From CAJBVG01 sp943371425 (lineage in GTDB: Bacteria > Bacteroidota > Bacteroidia > Sphingobacteriales > Sphingobacteriaceae), in the NCBI GenBank assembly GCA_943371425.1, contig CALRUR010000002.1, forward strand, positions 1 through 64,000: DNA of 64,000 nt, read 5' to 3'. The notes below the pieces were generated by a model, which was given only the letters and a program-made list of their open reading frames with translations, did no database searches and had not been told where the DNA came from. Both the position numbers and the translations under genes were made by a program. Within the stretch, counting starts at the first letter, position 1. The number at the start of each line of letters is the position of its first letter. Shown in pieces: positions 35,789-43,487 of the stretch.

Positions 35789-36736
35789 ATGAGAAATTTA
35801 AAGATAATAGAGGTAAAATCTGAGTTAGGAGCTGGCACGAGGGGAGCAAGCATGGGTATAGATGCCATTAAAATTGCAGCACTCGATTTTGGTAGCCGCT
35901 ATTTCAAGCAATACAAATCTGTAGAAGTACCCAATGAAAACCACTTGTTGTTAGAGTCGGCAGGTAACCAACACGCCAAAAGAATTTCTGGAGTGCTTAC
36001 CATGTTAGAGCGAGTAAGCGAAGAAGTTTCGCGCACCATAAAAAGTGAGGAGTTCCCAATTGTATTGGCAGGCGACCATAGCACAGCAGCAGGTACCATT
36101 GCAGGTATTAAACTAGCGCACCCTAAATTAAAGTTAGGGGTAATATGGATAGATGCACACGCAGATTTGCACACACCGTACACCACGCCCTCTGGCAATG
36201 TACATGGCATGCCCATAGCTATTTCATTAGCAGAAGATAACATAGAAAGTAAAGTAAATAAACCCGACCAAGAAACCATTAACTATTGGTACCAGCTAAA
36301 AAATGTGGGAGGTATTAGTCCGAAGGTTACACCTAAAGACATTGTATTTATTAACGTACGCGATACCGAGAAGCAGGAAGATTACTTAATGAAGAAATTC
36401 GGCATTAAGAATTTTACCACTACAGAAATTCGCCGTAAGGGCGTAGAGAAAGTAGCGATAGAAGCCCTATCGCTTATAGACCATTGCGATATTATTTATG
36501 TTTCTTTTGATGTAGATTGTATGGATGCATCCATTTCTAAAGGTACCGGAACCCCAGTGCCTAATGGCATTACAGAGAAAGAAGCAGGTAATTTGGTAGC
36601 ACGTTTAATGCAAAGCAATAAAGTGTGTTGCTTTGAGATGGTAGAAATAAACCCAACCTTAGATAAAGAAAATTTGATGGCCGAAAATGCATTCGAAATA
36701 TTATTGAGAGCCACCAACCAATTGATTAACGACTAG
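35789..36736 (+). CDS. Arginase/agmatinase family ureohydrolase
   Basis: A 315-residue manganese ureohydrolase. Metal ligands are visible in A-G-D-H-S-T-A-A-G near residue 96, W-I-D-A-H-A-D-L-H-T near residue 120 and S-F-D-V-D-C-M-D-A near residue 237. The enzyme releases urea from arginine (giving ornithine) or agmatine (giving putrescine). The substrate cannot be decided from the motifs; the divergent arginine decarboxylase favours agmatine, while the P-V-P-N-G-I-T region and length fit arginase-like Bacteroidota members. argS begins 6 bp after the stop, so the two are almost certainly one transcript. Confidence 0.85.
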   Translation: MRNLKIIEVKSELGAGTRGASMGIDAIKIAALDFGSRYFKQYKSVEVPNENHLLLESAGNQHAKRISGVLTMLERVSEEVSRTIKSEEFPIVLAGDHSTAAGTIAGIKLAHPKLKLGVIWIDAHADLHTPYTTPSGNVHGMPIAISLAEDNIESKVNKPDQETINYWYQLKNVGGISPKVTPKDIVFINVRDTEKQEDYLMKKFGIKNFTTTEIRRKGVEKVAIEALSLIDHCDIIYVSFDVDCMDASISKGTGTPVPNGITEKEAGNLVARLMQSNKVCCFEMVEINPTLDKENLMAENAFEILLRATNQLIND

Positions 36737-36742
36737 TAGAGA

Positions 36743-38518
36743 ATGAATTTATCAGAAATAATAATTACTAAAACACAAGAAGCCGTAAAGGCTTTATTTA
36801 ATACAGATATAGATACAAGCGCAGTAACTTTACAAGATACTCGTAAAGAGTTTGAAGGGCAAGTAACGGTAGTAACGTTTCCCTTCATCAAACTATCTAA
36901 AAAATCTCCAGAAGAAACAGGAGCATTACTAGGCGAATATTTGGTAAATAATACCGAAGAAGTATTAGCCTATAATGTGGTAAAAGGTTTTTTGAATTTG
37001 AGCATAGGTGATGCGTATTGGATTAGCGCATTGAGTACTATTTTTAACACTTCAAACTACGGAAAGTTAGCACCCAAAAATAGCAAGGTAATGGTAGAGT
37101 ACTCCTCACCAAACACTAATAAACCCTTGCACTTAGGCCATGTGCGTAATAATTTATTGGGTTACTCTGTAGCCGAAATTTTAAACTACGCAGGTTACGA
37201 AGTTATAAAAGCAAACTTAGTAAACGATAGAGGCATACACATTTGCAAATCTATGTTAGCTTGGGAGAAATTTGGCAACGGAGAAACACCCCAAAGCTCT
37301 GGTCTCAAAGGCGACCATTTAGTAGGTAAGTATTATGTGGAGTTTGATAAGGCATACAAAAAAGAAATTGAAACATTAATAAGCCAAGGCTTTACAGAAG
37401 AGCAAGCAAAAAAAGAAGCACCTTTAATTGTAGAAGCACAAAACATGTTGCTTAAATGGGAGCAGAAAGATGCGCATGTATTACAGCTCTGGAAAATGAT
37501 GAACGATTGGGTGTACGCAGGTTTTGACGTTACATACAAAGCAATGGGTGTAAACTTCGATCAGTATTATTACGAATCTAACACCTACAGTTTGGGTAAA
37601 GATATTGTAGACGAAGGTTTGAGCAAAGGAGTGTTTTTTAAAAAAGAAGATGGTTCGGTGTGGATAGATTTAACAGAAGATGGACTCGACCAAAAACTAG
37701 TATTACGTGGAGATGGTACTTCTGTATACATAACACAAGACGTTGGTACGGCGCAAATGAAATACGAGCAATACCACATGGATCGTTCTATATACGTAGT
37801 AGGCAACGAGCAAGAATATCATTTTAAAGTATTGTTTTTAATTCTGAAAAAATTAGGCAAGCCATGGGCAAATGGTTTGTTCCACTTATCATACGGCATG
37901 GTAGATTTACCAAGTGGTAAAATGAAATCGAGAGAAGGAACGGTGGTAGATGCCGACGATTTAATTTCGGAGATGATACAATCTGCCAAAGAACAATCTG
38001 AAGCATTGGGTAAAATTACCGACTTTGCCGAAGAAGAAAAACATAACCTCTACAAGTTAATAGGAATGGGTGCTTTGAAGTATTACTTGCTAAAAGTAGA
38101 TCCAAAAAAACGTTTGTTGTTCGACCCAAATGAGAGCATCGATTTACAAGGACATACCGGCCCCTTTATACAATACTCTTACGCACGTATACAATCTATT
38201 TTAAGAAAAGCGGAGCTTGCCTTAAATGCAAATACAAACATTACAGAACTTAATGCGAACGAAAAAGAATGCATAATGTTGATGTTGAAATACCCAAGCA
38301 TAATAGAAGAAGCAGCCAACGCCTACAGCCCGGCCTTGCTCTCTAATTACTTGTACGAATTGGCCAAAACGTTTAATAAGTTTTACCACGACGATCCTAT
38401 TTTAAAATTAGAAGATTCAGAGCGTTTAAATTTCCGTTTGCTAATTTGTAAAAACATATCAGGTATAATTTCAAGCGGTATGGCATTATTAGGCATAGAA
38501 GTTCCAGAAAGAATGTAA
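36743..38518 (+). CDS. argS: Arginyl-tRNA synthetase
   Basis: A 591-residue class I aminoacyl-tRNA synthetase that charges tRNA-Arg. The N-terminal Add1-like domain is followed by S-S-P-N-T-N-K-P-L-H-L-G-H, the HIGH motif as H-L-G-H near residue 132. The KMSKS loop is represented by K-M-K-S-R-E-G near residue 393. The C-terminal DALR anticodon-binding domain has Y-S-Y-A-R-I-Q-S-I near residue 478. The length is typical. It sits between the ureohydrolase (6 bp) and a secreted FG-GAP protein (12 bp), an operon linking arginine use in translation with arginine breakdown. Confidence 0.97.
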   Translation: MNLSEIIITKTQEAVKALFNTDIDTSAVTLQDTRKEFEGQVTVVTFPFIKLSKKSPEETGALLGEYLVNNTEEVLAYNVVKGFLNLSIGDAYWISALSTIFNTSNYGKLAPKNSKVMVEYSSPNTNKPLHLGHVRNNLLGYSVAEILNYAGYEVIKANLVNDRGIHICKSMLAWEKFGNGETPQSSGLKGDHLVGKYYVEFDKAYKKEIETLISQGFTEEQAKKEAPLIVEAQNMLLKWEQKDAHVLQLWKMMNDWVYAGFDVTYKAMGVNFDQYYYESNTYSLGKDIVDEGLSKGVFFKKEDGSVWIDLTEDGLDQKLVLRGDGTSVYITQDVGTAQMKYEQYHMDRSIYVVGNEQEYHFKVLFLILKKLGKPWANGLFHLSYGMVDLPSGKMKSREGTVVDADDLISEMIQSAKEQSEALGKITDFAEEEKHNLYKLIGMGALKYYLLKVDPKKRLLFDPNESIDLQGHTGPFIQYSYARIQSILRKAELALNANTNITELNANEKECIMLMLKYPSIIEEAANAYSPALLSNYLYELAKTFNKFYHDDPILKLEDSERLNFRLLICKNISGIISSGMALLGIEVPERM

Positions 38519-38530
38519 ATAGAAAAAAGC

Positions 38531-40234
38531 ATGAAGCACAAACTTGCCTTCCTCTTTTCCATTTTCTTTTTTCTTTTTAACTCTACCAACCGTGCGCAAG
38601 TATTTACAGAGCTCCACAGCTTTAATTTATATGCAGACAGTGCAACTAACTACGCTAGTTTATGGATAGATGTTGACCAAGATTACGACTTGGATTTACT
38701 CAATTTTTCTATTTTAAATAAACCGAATAGCTTGCACCTAAAAGAGCAAACAGGTTTTAAAAAAACGACGAGTGTTTTTGATAAAGATGGTGGAAACACC
38801 AACGGTGCTTGTTATGCAGACATAGACCTCGACGGCGATTTAGATATTTTTGTGTACTCTATTTTTGGGCAGAAAAATTACTTGTACATACAAGAGAGCA
38901 AAGGCTTGTTTAGAAAAGAAATGTTGCAAGAAATTACGCAGCAAGAGAACAATGCTTTTTATGCCACTTTCTCTGATGTTAATTTAGATAACTACCCCGA
39001 TTTATTAATCACCGATACTGAACTCTGGAACCCCAAAACCATTAAAAGACCCAGTCGTATTTATTATAATGATGGGAGAGGGAACTTTACGAAAGCAAAG
39101 TCCGAAACTTTTTTTGTGCCAAAATCCGACACCCGAAACATTTTATTAGCAGACATAAACCAAGATGCTCGCGAAGATTTATTGCTCTTAAATTTCGGAT
39201 CGGAAAATACTTTGTACTTAAAAAACAAGACAAACATATTTAACAAAGTAAGTAATAACTTAAGCATAAGTGCCGGCGATTTTATAGATGCAAAAGCAGT
39301 AGACATAGATAATGATGCAGATTTAGATGTGCTCCTAGTAAATTTAAAAACCGGAATAGAAGTATACCGTAATGATGGGAACCTAGAGTTTACAAAGGTT
39401 CCCTTTGTGTTTAACACCATAAACTTCCCACTAGCCGGCATCGAAATAATAGATTATAATAATGATGGAAACCCAGACGTATTAGCACACAAAGCATTTA
39501 GTAAAGAGAAAAAAATATTCATCAATAAAAATACACAACATCAGTTTATAAAATTTAAACTACGAGCCAACCGAGCAAACCTACATGCCATAGGCGCCAA
39601 AGTATATGTTAGCACCCTGGTAAACGACCGTAGCTACTGGCAATACAAAGAAGTACGCGCAAACAAACAAGCAAGTATAAACGATGTGTACGATTTACAT
39701 TTCGGATTACACGAAATGAAAAATGTAGACACGGTAAAAATTATTTGGCCAGATGGTACCGAACAATTTTTTACAAACGTACTGCCCAACCAATCTTATT
39801 TTATAGAGCAAGGTTTGCTAGCAAAAGTATTAGTAAACCCAAGCATACCCAACCAAGCGCAAGAGAAAATAAAAGACATGAGTGTAAGCGTAGTAGCCGA
39901 AGATTTTACTTACGGCGAAATTGTAGGCATCACTGTATTTTATGAAAACAAAGGCCTCATACAACAAGACGTAGAGCTAACCATTAACTTATCTGTACCC
40001 ATGAAACTGTTCAACAGTTTCCCGATGCCCACTGAAAGCAATACAACTCAATTTATTTGGAAAATAAAAAACGTACCCGCACAATACCGCGGCATTATAA
40101 CACTCAGCGTACGCACTCCCAACATAGAAGAAACCACTGCCAAAGAACAGAGAATAGAAGTTACTTTGGAACCGCGCATCGGCGACGAGAAGAGCAGCAA
40201 CAATGAGGTGGTGTTGGTAAAGAAGATAAAGTAA
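38531..40234 (+). CDS. Secreted FG-GAP/VCBS and ASPIC/UnbV domain protein
   Basis: A 567-residue protein with a signal peptide (L-A-F-L-F-S-I-F-F-F-L-F, then N-R-A-Q). Repeated calcium-binding-type loops D-x-D-x-D-x-D-L/I form a beta-propeller of FG-GAP repeats: D-V-D-Q-D-Y-D-L-D, D-I-D-L-D-G-D-L-D, D-V-N-L-D-N-Y-P-D, D-I-N-Q-D-A-R-E-D, D-I-D-N-D-A-D-L-D, D-Y-N-N-D-G-N-P-D. An ASPIC/UnbV segment (A-I-G-A-K-V, W-P-D-G-T-E-Q) follows at about residues 350-435, then a CARDB-like domain. No T9SS sorting domain is visible at the C-terminus. It lies 12 bp after argS. An extracellular or periplasmic binding role is inferred. Confidence 0.85.
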   Translation: MKHKLAFLFSIFFFLFNSTNRAQVFTELHSFNLYADSATNYASLWIDVDQDYDLDLLNFSILNKPNSLHLKEQTGFKKTTSVFDKDGGNTNGACYADIDLDGDLDIFVYSIFGQKNYLYIQESKGLFRKEMLQEITQQENNAFYATFSDVNLDNYPDLLITDTELWNPKTIKRPSRIYYNDGRGNFTKAKSETFFVPKSDTRNILLADINQDAREDLLLLNFGSENTLYLKNKTNIFNKVSNNLSISAGDFIDAKAVDIDNDADLDVLLVNLKTGIEVYRNDGNLEFTKVPFVFNTINFPLAGIEIIDYNNDGNPDVLAHKAFSKEKKIFINKNTQHQFIKFKLRANRANLHAIGAKVYVSTLVNDRSYWQYKEVRANKQASINDVYDLHFGLHEMKNVDTVKIIWPDGTEQFFTNVLPNQSYFIEQGLLAKVLVNPSIPNQAQEKIKDMSVSVVAEDFTYGEIVGITVFYENKGLIQQDVELTINLSVPMKLFNSFPMPTESNTTQFIWKIKNVPAQYRGIITLSVRTPNIEETTAKEQRIEVTLEPRIGDEKSSNNEVVLVKKIK

Positions 40235-40275
40235 TTGCGACGGTACGACTGTACGATTATACGATGGCAAAGCAG

Positions 40276-40375
40276 TTCTCTGTGAACCTCTGTGCTCTCT
40301 GAGTCTCTGTGTTTAAGAAAAAAATCTCAATTACCTAAACACAGAGACTCAGAGAGCACAGAGGTTCACAGAGAA
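40276..40375. repeat. Long perfect palindrome with 40-bp arms
   Basis: The arm at 40276-40315 (TTCTCTGTGAACCTCTGTGC then TCTCTGAGTCTCTGTGTTTA) is the exact reverse complement of 40336-40375, with a 20-base loop. It starts about 40 bp after the FG-GAP gene stop and could fold into a very stable RNA hairpin. Confidence 0.85.
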
Positions 40376-40431
40376 TAAAGAGTACTCATTTTCATTGTGT
40401 ACCATCGTATGTACTTAGTGCCTATTGTGAC
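40325..40431 (+). repeat. Direct repeat of about 107 bp (first copy)
   Basis: CTCAATTACCTAAACACAGA through CATTGTGTACCATCG to TATTGTGACC recurs at 40792-40898 with only a few differences. The copy includes the right arm of the 40-bp palindrome. Confidence 0.85.
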
Positions 40432-40448
40432 CTAATAGAAAAAAGCTT

Positions 40449-40560
40449 ATCAAACTAGCACCGCCCCTCAACTCCGCTTTGCTTCGTTCGGGGACCCCTG
40501 CATCGGGGAAATCATGGGAAGGTACAGTATCAGGTTAGGAAGGGAGTTGTGAGAATTATT
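40449..40560 (+). repeat. GC-rich hairpin repeat, forward copy
   Basis: A full unit: ATCAAACTAGCACCGCCCCT, GGGGACCCCTGCATCGGGG, AAGGTACAGTATCAGGTTAG and GTTGTGAGAATT. It faces the reverse copy at 40667-40772 across about 105 bp of unremarkable sequence. Confidence 0.85.
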
Positions 40561-40666
40561 ATAAGAAATAAGAGTCAATTACAACTAGCCTGGAACAAAG
40601 TGCATTGTAGAGATTTAATTCATCAATATAAAATCACTTATTCAGAGAAAGGAAAGAAATTTTACA

Positions 40667-40772
40667 TTCTCACAATTACCTTCCTAGCCTGATACTGTAC
40701 CTTCCTTTGATTTCCCCAGACAGGGGTCCCCGAACGCAGCGCAGCGGAGTTGAGGGGTAGTGCTAACTTAAC
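40667..40772 (-). repeat. GC-rich hairpin repeat, reverse copy
   Basis: From TTCTCACAATTACCTTCCTA through GGGGTCCCCGAACGCAGCGC to GAGGGGTAGTGCTAACTTA, the reverse complement of the family unit. Confidence 0.85.
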
Positions 40773-40791
40773 TCTAGTCCCTTAAAAAAAA

Positions 40792-40898
40792 CCTCAATTA
40801 CCTAAACACAGAGACTCAGAGAGCACAGAGGTTCACAGAAAATAAATAGTACTCAATTTCATTGTGTACCATCGTGTGTACTTAGCGTCCATTGTGAC
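40792..40898 (+). repeat. Direct repeat of about 107 bp (second copy)
   Basis: Second copy of the 40325-40431 segment, placed beyond the facing pair of GC-rich repeats, so the pair is bracketed by direct repeats. It lacks the left palindrome arm. Confidence 0.85.
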
Positions 40899-40907
40899 CA
40901 AAAAAAA

Positions 40908-40936
40908 AGGGGCAATAATCAAATGATCTTGCCCCT
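40908..40936 (-). terminator. Intrinsic terminator of the 3-hydroxyacyl-CoA dehydrogenase gene
   Basis: AGGGGCAA and TTGCCCCT form an 8-bp stem; on the minus strand nine T follow at once. It lies 25 bp after the stop codon. Confidence 0.8.
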
Positions 40937-40961
40937 CAATTCGCTAATTCGCTAATTCGAT

Positions 40962-41864
40962 TCAGTTAATCTTCAACCTACTAAAGTAATACGATAACTT
41001 CAAGTCCTTCGTGCCATGCGAGTAATCGTAAAATCCGCGTTTAGATTTTACTCCTAATTCGCCTGCTGCTACCATTTTCACTAACAATGGGCATGGAGCA
41101 TATTTAGCGTTTCCGAAACCATCATGCAATACATTTAAAATTGCCAAGCAAACGTCGAGGCCAATAAAATCTGCTAATTGCAATGGTCCCATAGGGTGAG
41201 CCATTCCTAATTTCATTACGGTATCTATTTCTTCTACACCTGCAATGCCTTCAAACAAAGTATAAATAGCTTCGTTAATCATTGGCATTAAAATACGGTT
41301 GGCTACAAAGCCAGGGTAATCGTTTACTAGGGTAGGTACTTTATCTATTTTCTTAGATAGTTCAATGATGATGTCGCACACAACATCATCTGTTTGGTAA
41401 CCTTTAATTACTTCTACCAATTTCATCATTGGTACAGGGTTCATAAAGTGCATACCAATTACTTTGTTTGCACGACCAGAGGCTGCACCAATTTCTGTAA
41501 TAGAGATAGAAGAAGTGTTGGTAGCTAATATAGCTTCTGGGTGAGTGTATGCTCCTAGGTCTTTAAAAATTTGCATCTTAATTACCGGATTTTCTGTAGC
41601 AGCTTCTACTACTAAATCTGCATCTTTAACCCCTTCTTTTAAATCGGTATAGGTTGTTAAATTATTGATGGTGGTATTCTTTAATTCTTCAGAAATACTA
41701 CCTTTTGCAACCATACGGTCTAAGTTTTTAGCGATGGTTTCCATTGCGCGTTTTAAGGCATCTGGGTTCACATCAATTAGGTTCACTTGATATCCGTATT
41801 GTGCAAATACATGCGCAATACCATTTCCCATCGTTCCTGAACCTATTACTGAAATATTTTTCAT
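40962..41864 (-). CDS. 3-hydroxyacyl-CoA (3-hydroxybutyryl-CoA type) dehydrogenase
   Basis: A 300-residue NAD-dependent dehydrogenase of the stand-alone Hbd/PaaH type. It interconverts 3-hydroxyacyl-CoA and 3-ketoacyl-CoA in the cytosol, in fatty acid or aromatic/lysine breakdown. The N-terminal nucleotide site is G-S-G-T-M-G-N-G near residue 7. The catalytic region H-F-M-N-P-V-P-M-M near residue 140 (His) and the N-R-I-L-M-P-M-I-N-E segment near residue 188 are present, followed by the C-terminal helical domain with G-L-D-V-C and R-G-F-Y-D-Y. It has its own terminator and is separated from lat by another terminator, so it is probably monocistronic. Confidence 0.93.
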   Translation of the reverse strand: MKNISVIGSGTMGNGIAHVFAQYGYQVNLIDVNPDALKRAMETIAKNLDRMVAKGSISEELKNTTINNLTTYTDLKEGVKDADLVVEAATENPVIKMQIFKDLGAYTHPEAILATNTSSISITEIGAASGRANKVIGMHFMNPVPMMKLVEVIKGYQTDDVVCDIIIELSKKIDKVPTLVNDYPGFVANRILMPMINEAIYTLFEGIAGVEEIDTVMKLGMAHPMGPLQLADFIGLDVCLAILNVLHDGFGNAKYAPCPLLVKMVAAGELGVKSKRGFYDYSHGTKDLKLSYYFSRLKIN

Positions 41865-41952
41865 TTTAATTTTTATTTAATTAGCGGCAAATTTAGAAGT
41901 TTATTGGAGTTTGATAGGTTGTAATCCGCTTTATTTACCAACATATAAACCG

Positions 41953-41982
41953 AAAAAAGACGCATTTTGTTGCGTCTTTTTT
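41953..41982 (-). terminator. Intrinsic terminator of lat
   Basis: AAAAAAGACGCA and TGCGTCTTTTTT form a perfect 12-bp stem around a 6-base loop, 24 bp after the lat stop. T-runs on both strands allow either direction. Confidence 0.85.
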
Positions 41983-42005
41983 CTATATTATTGAAATTTA
42001 AAGAT

Positions 42006-43337
42006 TTATAGCTCTTTTACTACTTTTTCAAGTATATCCATACCCATATCAACGTGTTGTTTCTCTAAGGTTAAAGCAGGGCGGAAACGGATGGTGTTGT
42101 GTCCACAACCTAAGAACATAGCATTGTGTTCCATTCCTTTGCTTACAAACTTATCGCGCATAGCTTTAGTCGGGAAATCAAACGCTACCATTAAACCTTT
42201 ACCTCTTACATTGCTAATTTTTGCATTGCGTTTAGAGATGTCGGTAATGGTATCGTACAAATAGTTACCAATGTGTTCGGCATTGTTCAACAAATTATCT
42301 TCTTCTACAATTTCCATAATTCGTGAAGAGCGCACCATGTCTACTAAATTACCACCCCATGTAGAGTTTATACGAGATGATACGTTGAACACATTCGTTT
42401 CAATCTCATCTACCTTTTTACCCGCTAAAATTCCACATACTTGCATCTTTTTACCAAATGCTAAAATATCTGGGCGAGCATTTTCTCCGAAGTGTTCGTG
42501 AGCCCAGAATTTACCGGTTAAACCCACACCACTTTGCACTTCATCATAAATTAAAAAGGCATCGTTTTCATCAGCCAATATTCTTAATTTCTCAAGGTAC
42601 TCTCTGCGGAAATGGTTATCGCCACCTTCAGATTGTATTGGCTCAATTATAATGGCGCAAATATCGTCTGGGTTGTTTTTAAAAGCTGTTTTTATTTGGT
42701 TGATTGATAACTCTTCGCGTTGTAATAAATCCTCATAATTATCATCCGTATAAGGGAATTTAATTTTAGGGTTCGATACACGAGGCCAATCAAATTTGGC
42801 AAACCATTTAGTTTTATCTGGCAAGGTATTGGTTAAACTCAAGGTATAACCAGATCTGCCGTGGAAAGCTTGCTCAAAGTGTAAAACTTTAAAGCCCTTT
42901 TCGTAGGTATAACCCTTTTGGAAGTTTTTCTGAACCTTCCAGTCCATCGCAACTTTTAAAGCGTTCTCAATGGCTAATGAACCACCTGCAATAAAAAATG
43001 CATGCGGTAAATAAGAAGGAATGCCTACTCTCGAAAAGGTTTCTACAAACTGCGCATATTGCGGCGTGTAAATGTCGGAGTTAGAAGGGTTGGTTAATGC
43101 CGCAAGCATTAAGTTTTTCTTAAACTCTTCATCGTTTACCATTTTCGGGTGGTTATAACCCAAAGGTACTGAGGCAAAACAAGTGAAAAAATCGAGTAAC
43201 TGACGGTTGTTTTTTGAATCGTGGATCCAAACACCGTTACTTTTTTCCATGTCGAAAACCATGTCGTAGCCATCTGCTAAAATGTGCTTACTCAAGGTTT
43301 CCTGAACTTGGTTAGGGGATATGCTTACTTTGTACAT
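42006..43337 (-). CDS. lat: L-lysine 6-aminotransferase
   Basis: The start M-Y-K-V-S-I-S at 43337 is preferred over an upstream ATG at 43388, because that extension has no family character and would overlap the promoter. The product has 443 residues and is a class III PLP aminotransferase that transfers the epsilon amino group of lysine to 2-oxoglutarate, giving alpha-aminoadipate semialdehyde. Features include F-F-T-C-F-A-S-V-P-L-G-Y-N-H-P-K, A-F-H-G-R-S-G-Y-T, E-P-I-Q-S-E-G-G-D-N-H-F, Y-D-E-V-Q-S-G and the PLP lysine in F-G-K-K-M-Q-V-C-G. It is likely the first step of lysine catabolism. Two copies of TTTGGTCAAA upstream suggest specific regulation. Confidence 0.92.
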   Translation of the reverse strand: MYKVSISPNQVQETLSKHILADGYDMVFDMEKSNGVWIHDSKNNRQLLDFFTCFASVPLGYNHPKMVNDEEFKKNLMLAALTNPSNSDIYTPQYAQFVETFSRVGIPSYLPHAFFIAGGSLAIENALKVAMDWKVQKNFQKGYTYEKGFKVLHFEQAFHGRSGYTLSLTNTLPDKTKWFAKFDWPRVSNPKIKFPYTDDNYEDLLQREELSINQIKTAFKNNPDDICAIIIEPIQSEGGDNHFRREYLEKLRILADENDAFLIYDEVQSGVGLTGKFWAHEHFGENARPDILAFGKKMQVCGILAGKKVDEIETNVFNVSSRINSTWGGNLVDMVRSSRIMEIVEEDNLLNNAEHIGNYLYDTITDISKRNAKISNVRGKGLMVAFDFPTKAMRDKFVSKGMEHNAMFLGCGHNTIRFRPALTLEKQHVDMGMDILEKVVKEL

Positions 43338-43353
43338 GTGCTTAATGTTTATA

Positions 43354-43361
43354 CAAAGGTA
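43354..43361 (-). promoter_or_regulatory. -7 box of the lat promoter
   Basis: TACCTTTG on the minus strand fits TAnnTTTG and lies 16 bp upstream of the ATG at 43337. TTTTG at 43390-43386 is the nearest -33-like sequence, at a slightly long spacing of 24. Confidence 0.5.
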
Positions 43362-43379
43362 GCTAAAATCATGCCTTAA

Positions 43380-43417
43380 TTTGGTCAAAACAAGGCAATT
43401 TTTGAAATTTGGTCAAA
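43380..43417. promoter_or_regulatory. Pair of TTTGGTCAAA sites upstream of lat
   Basis: The quasi-palindrome TTTGGTCAAA occurs at 43380-43389 and again at 43408-43417, 28 bp apart (close to three helical turns, so on nearly the same face). The first overlaps the -33 region. This looks like an operator for a dimeric regulator such as an Lrp/AsnC-type protein, but no regulator gene is adjacent. Confidence 0.4.
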
Positions 43418-43487
43418 TATTCTTATTGCTATTATTACTTGAGAATTAAGTTCTCATTATACTATCAATTTTAGAAAAATTAAGAGG

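Noticed and set aside
42006..43388. Longer lat start at 43388
   Set aside because: The extra 17 residues have no family character and would place the start upstream of the -7 box and within the TTTGGTCAAA site.
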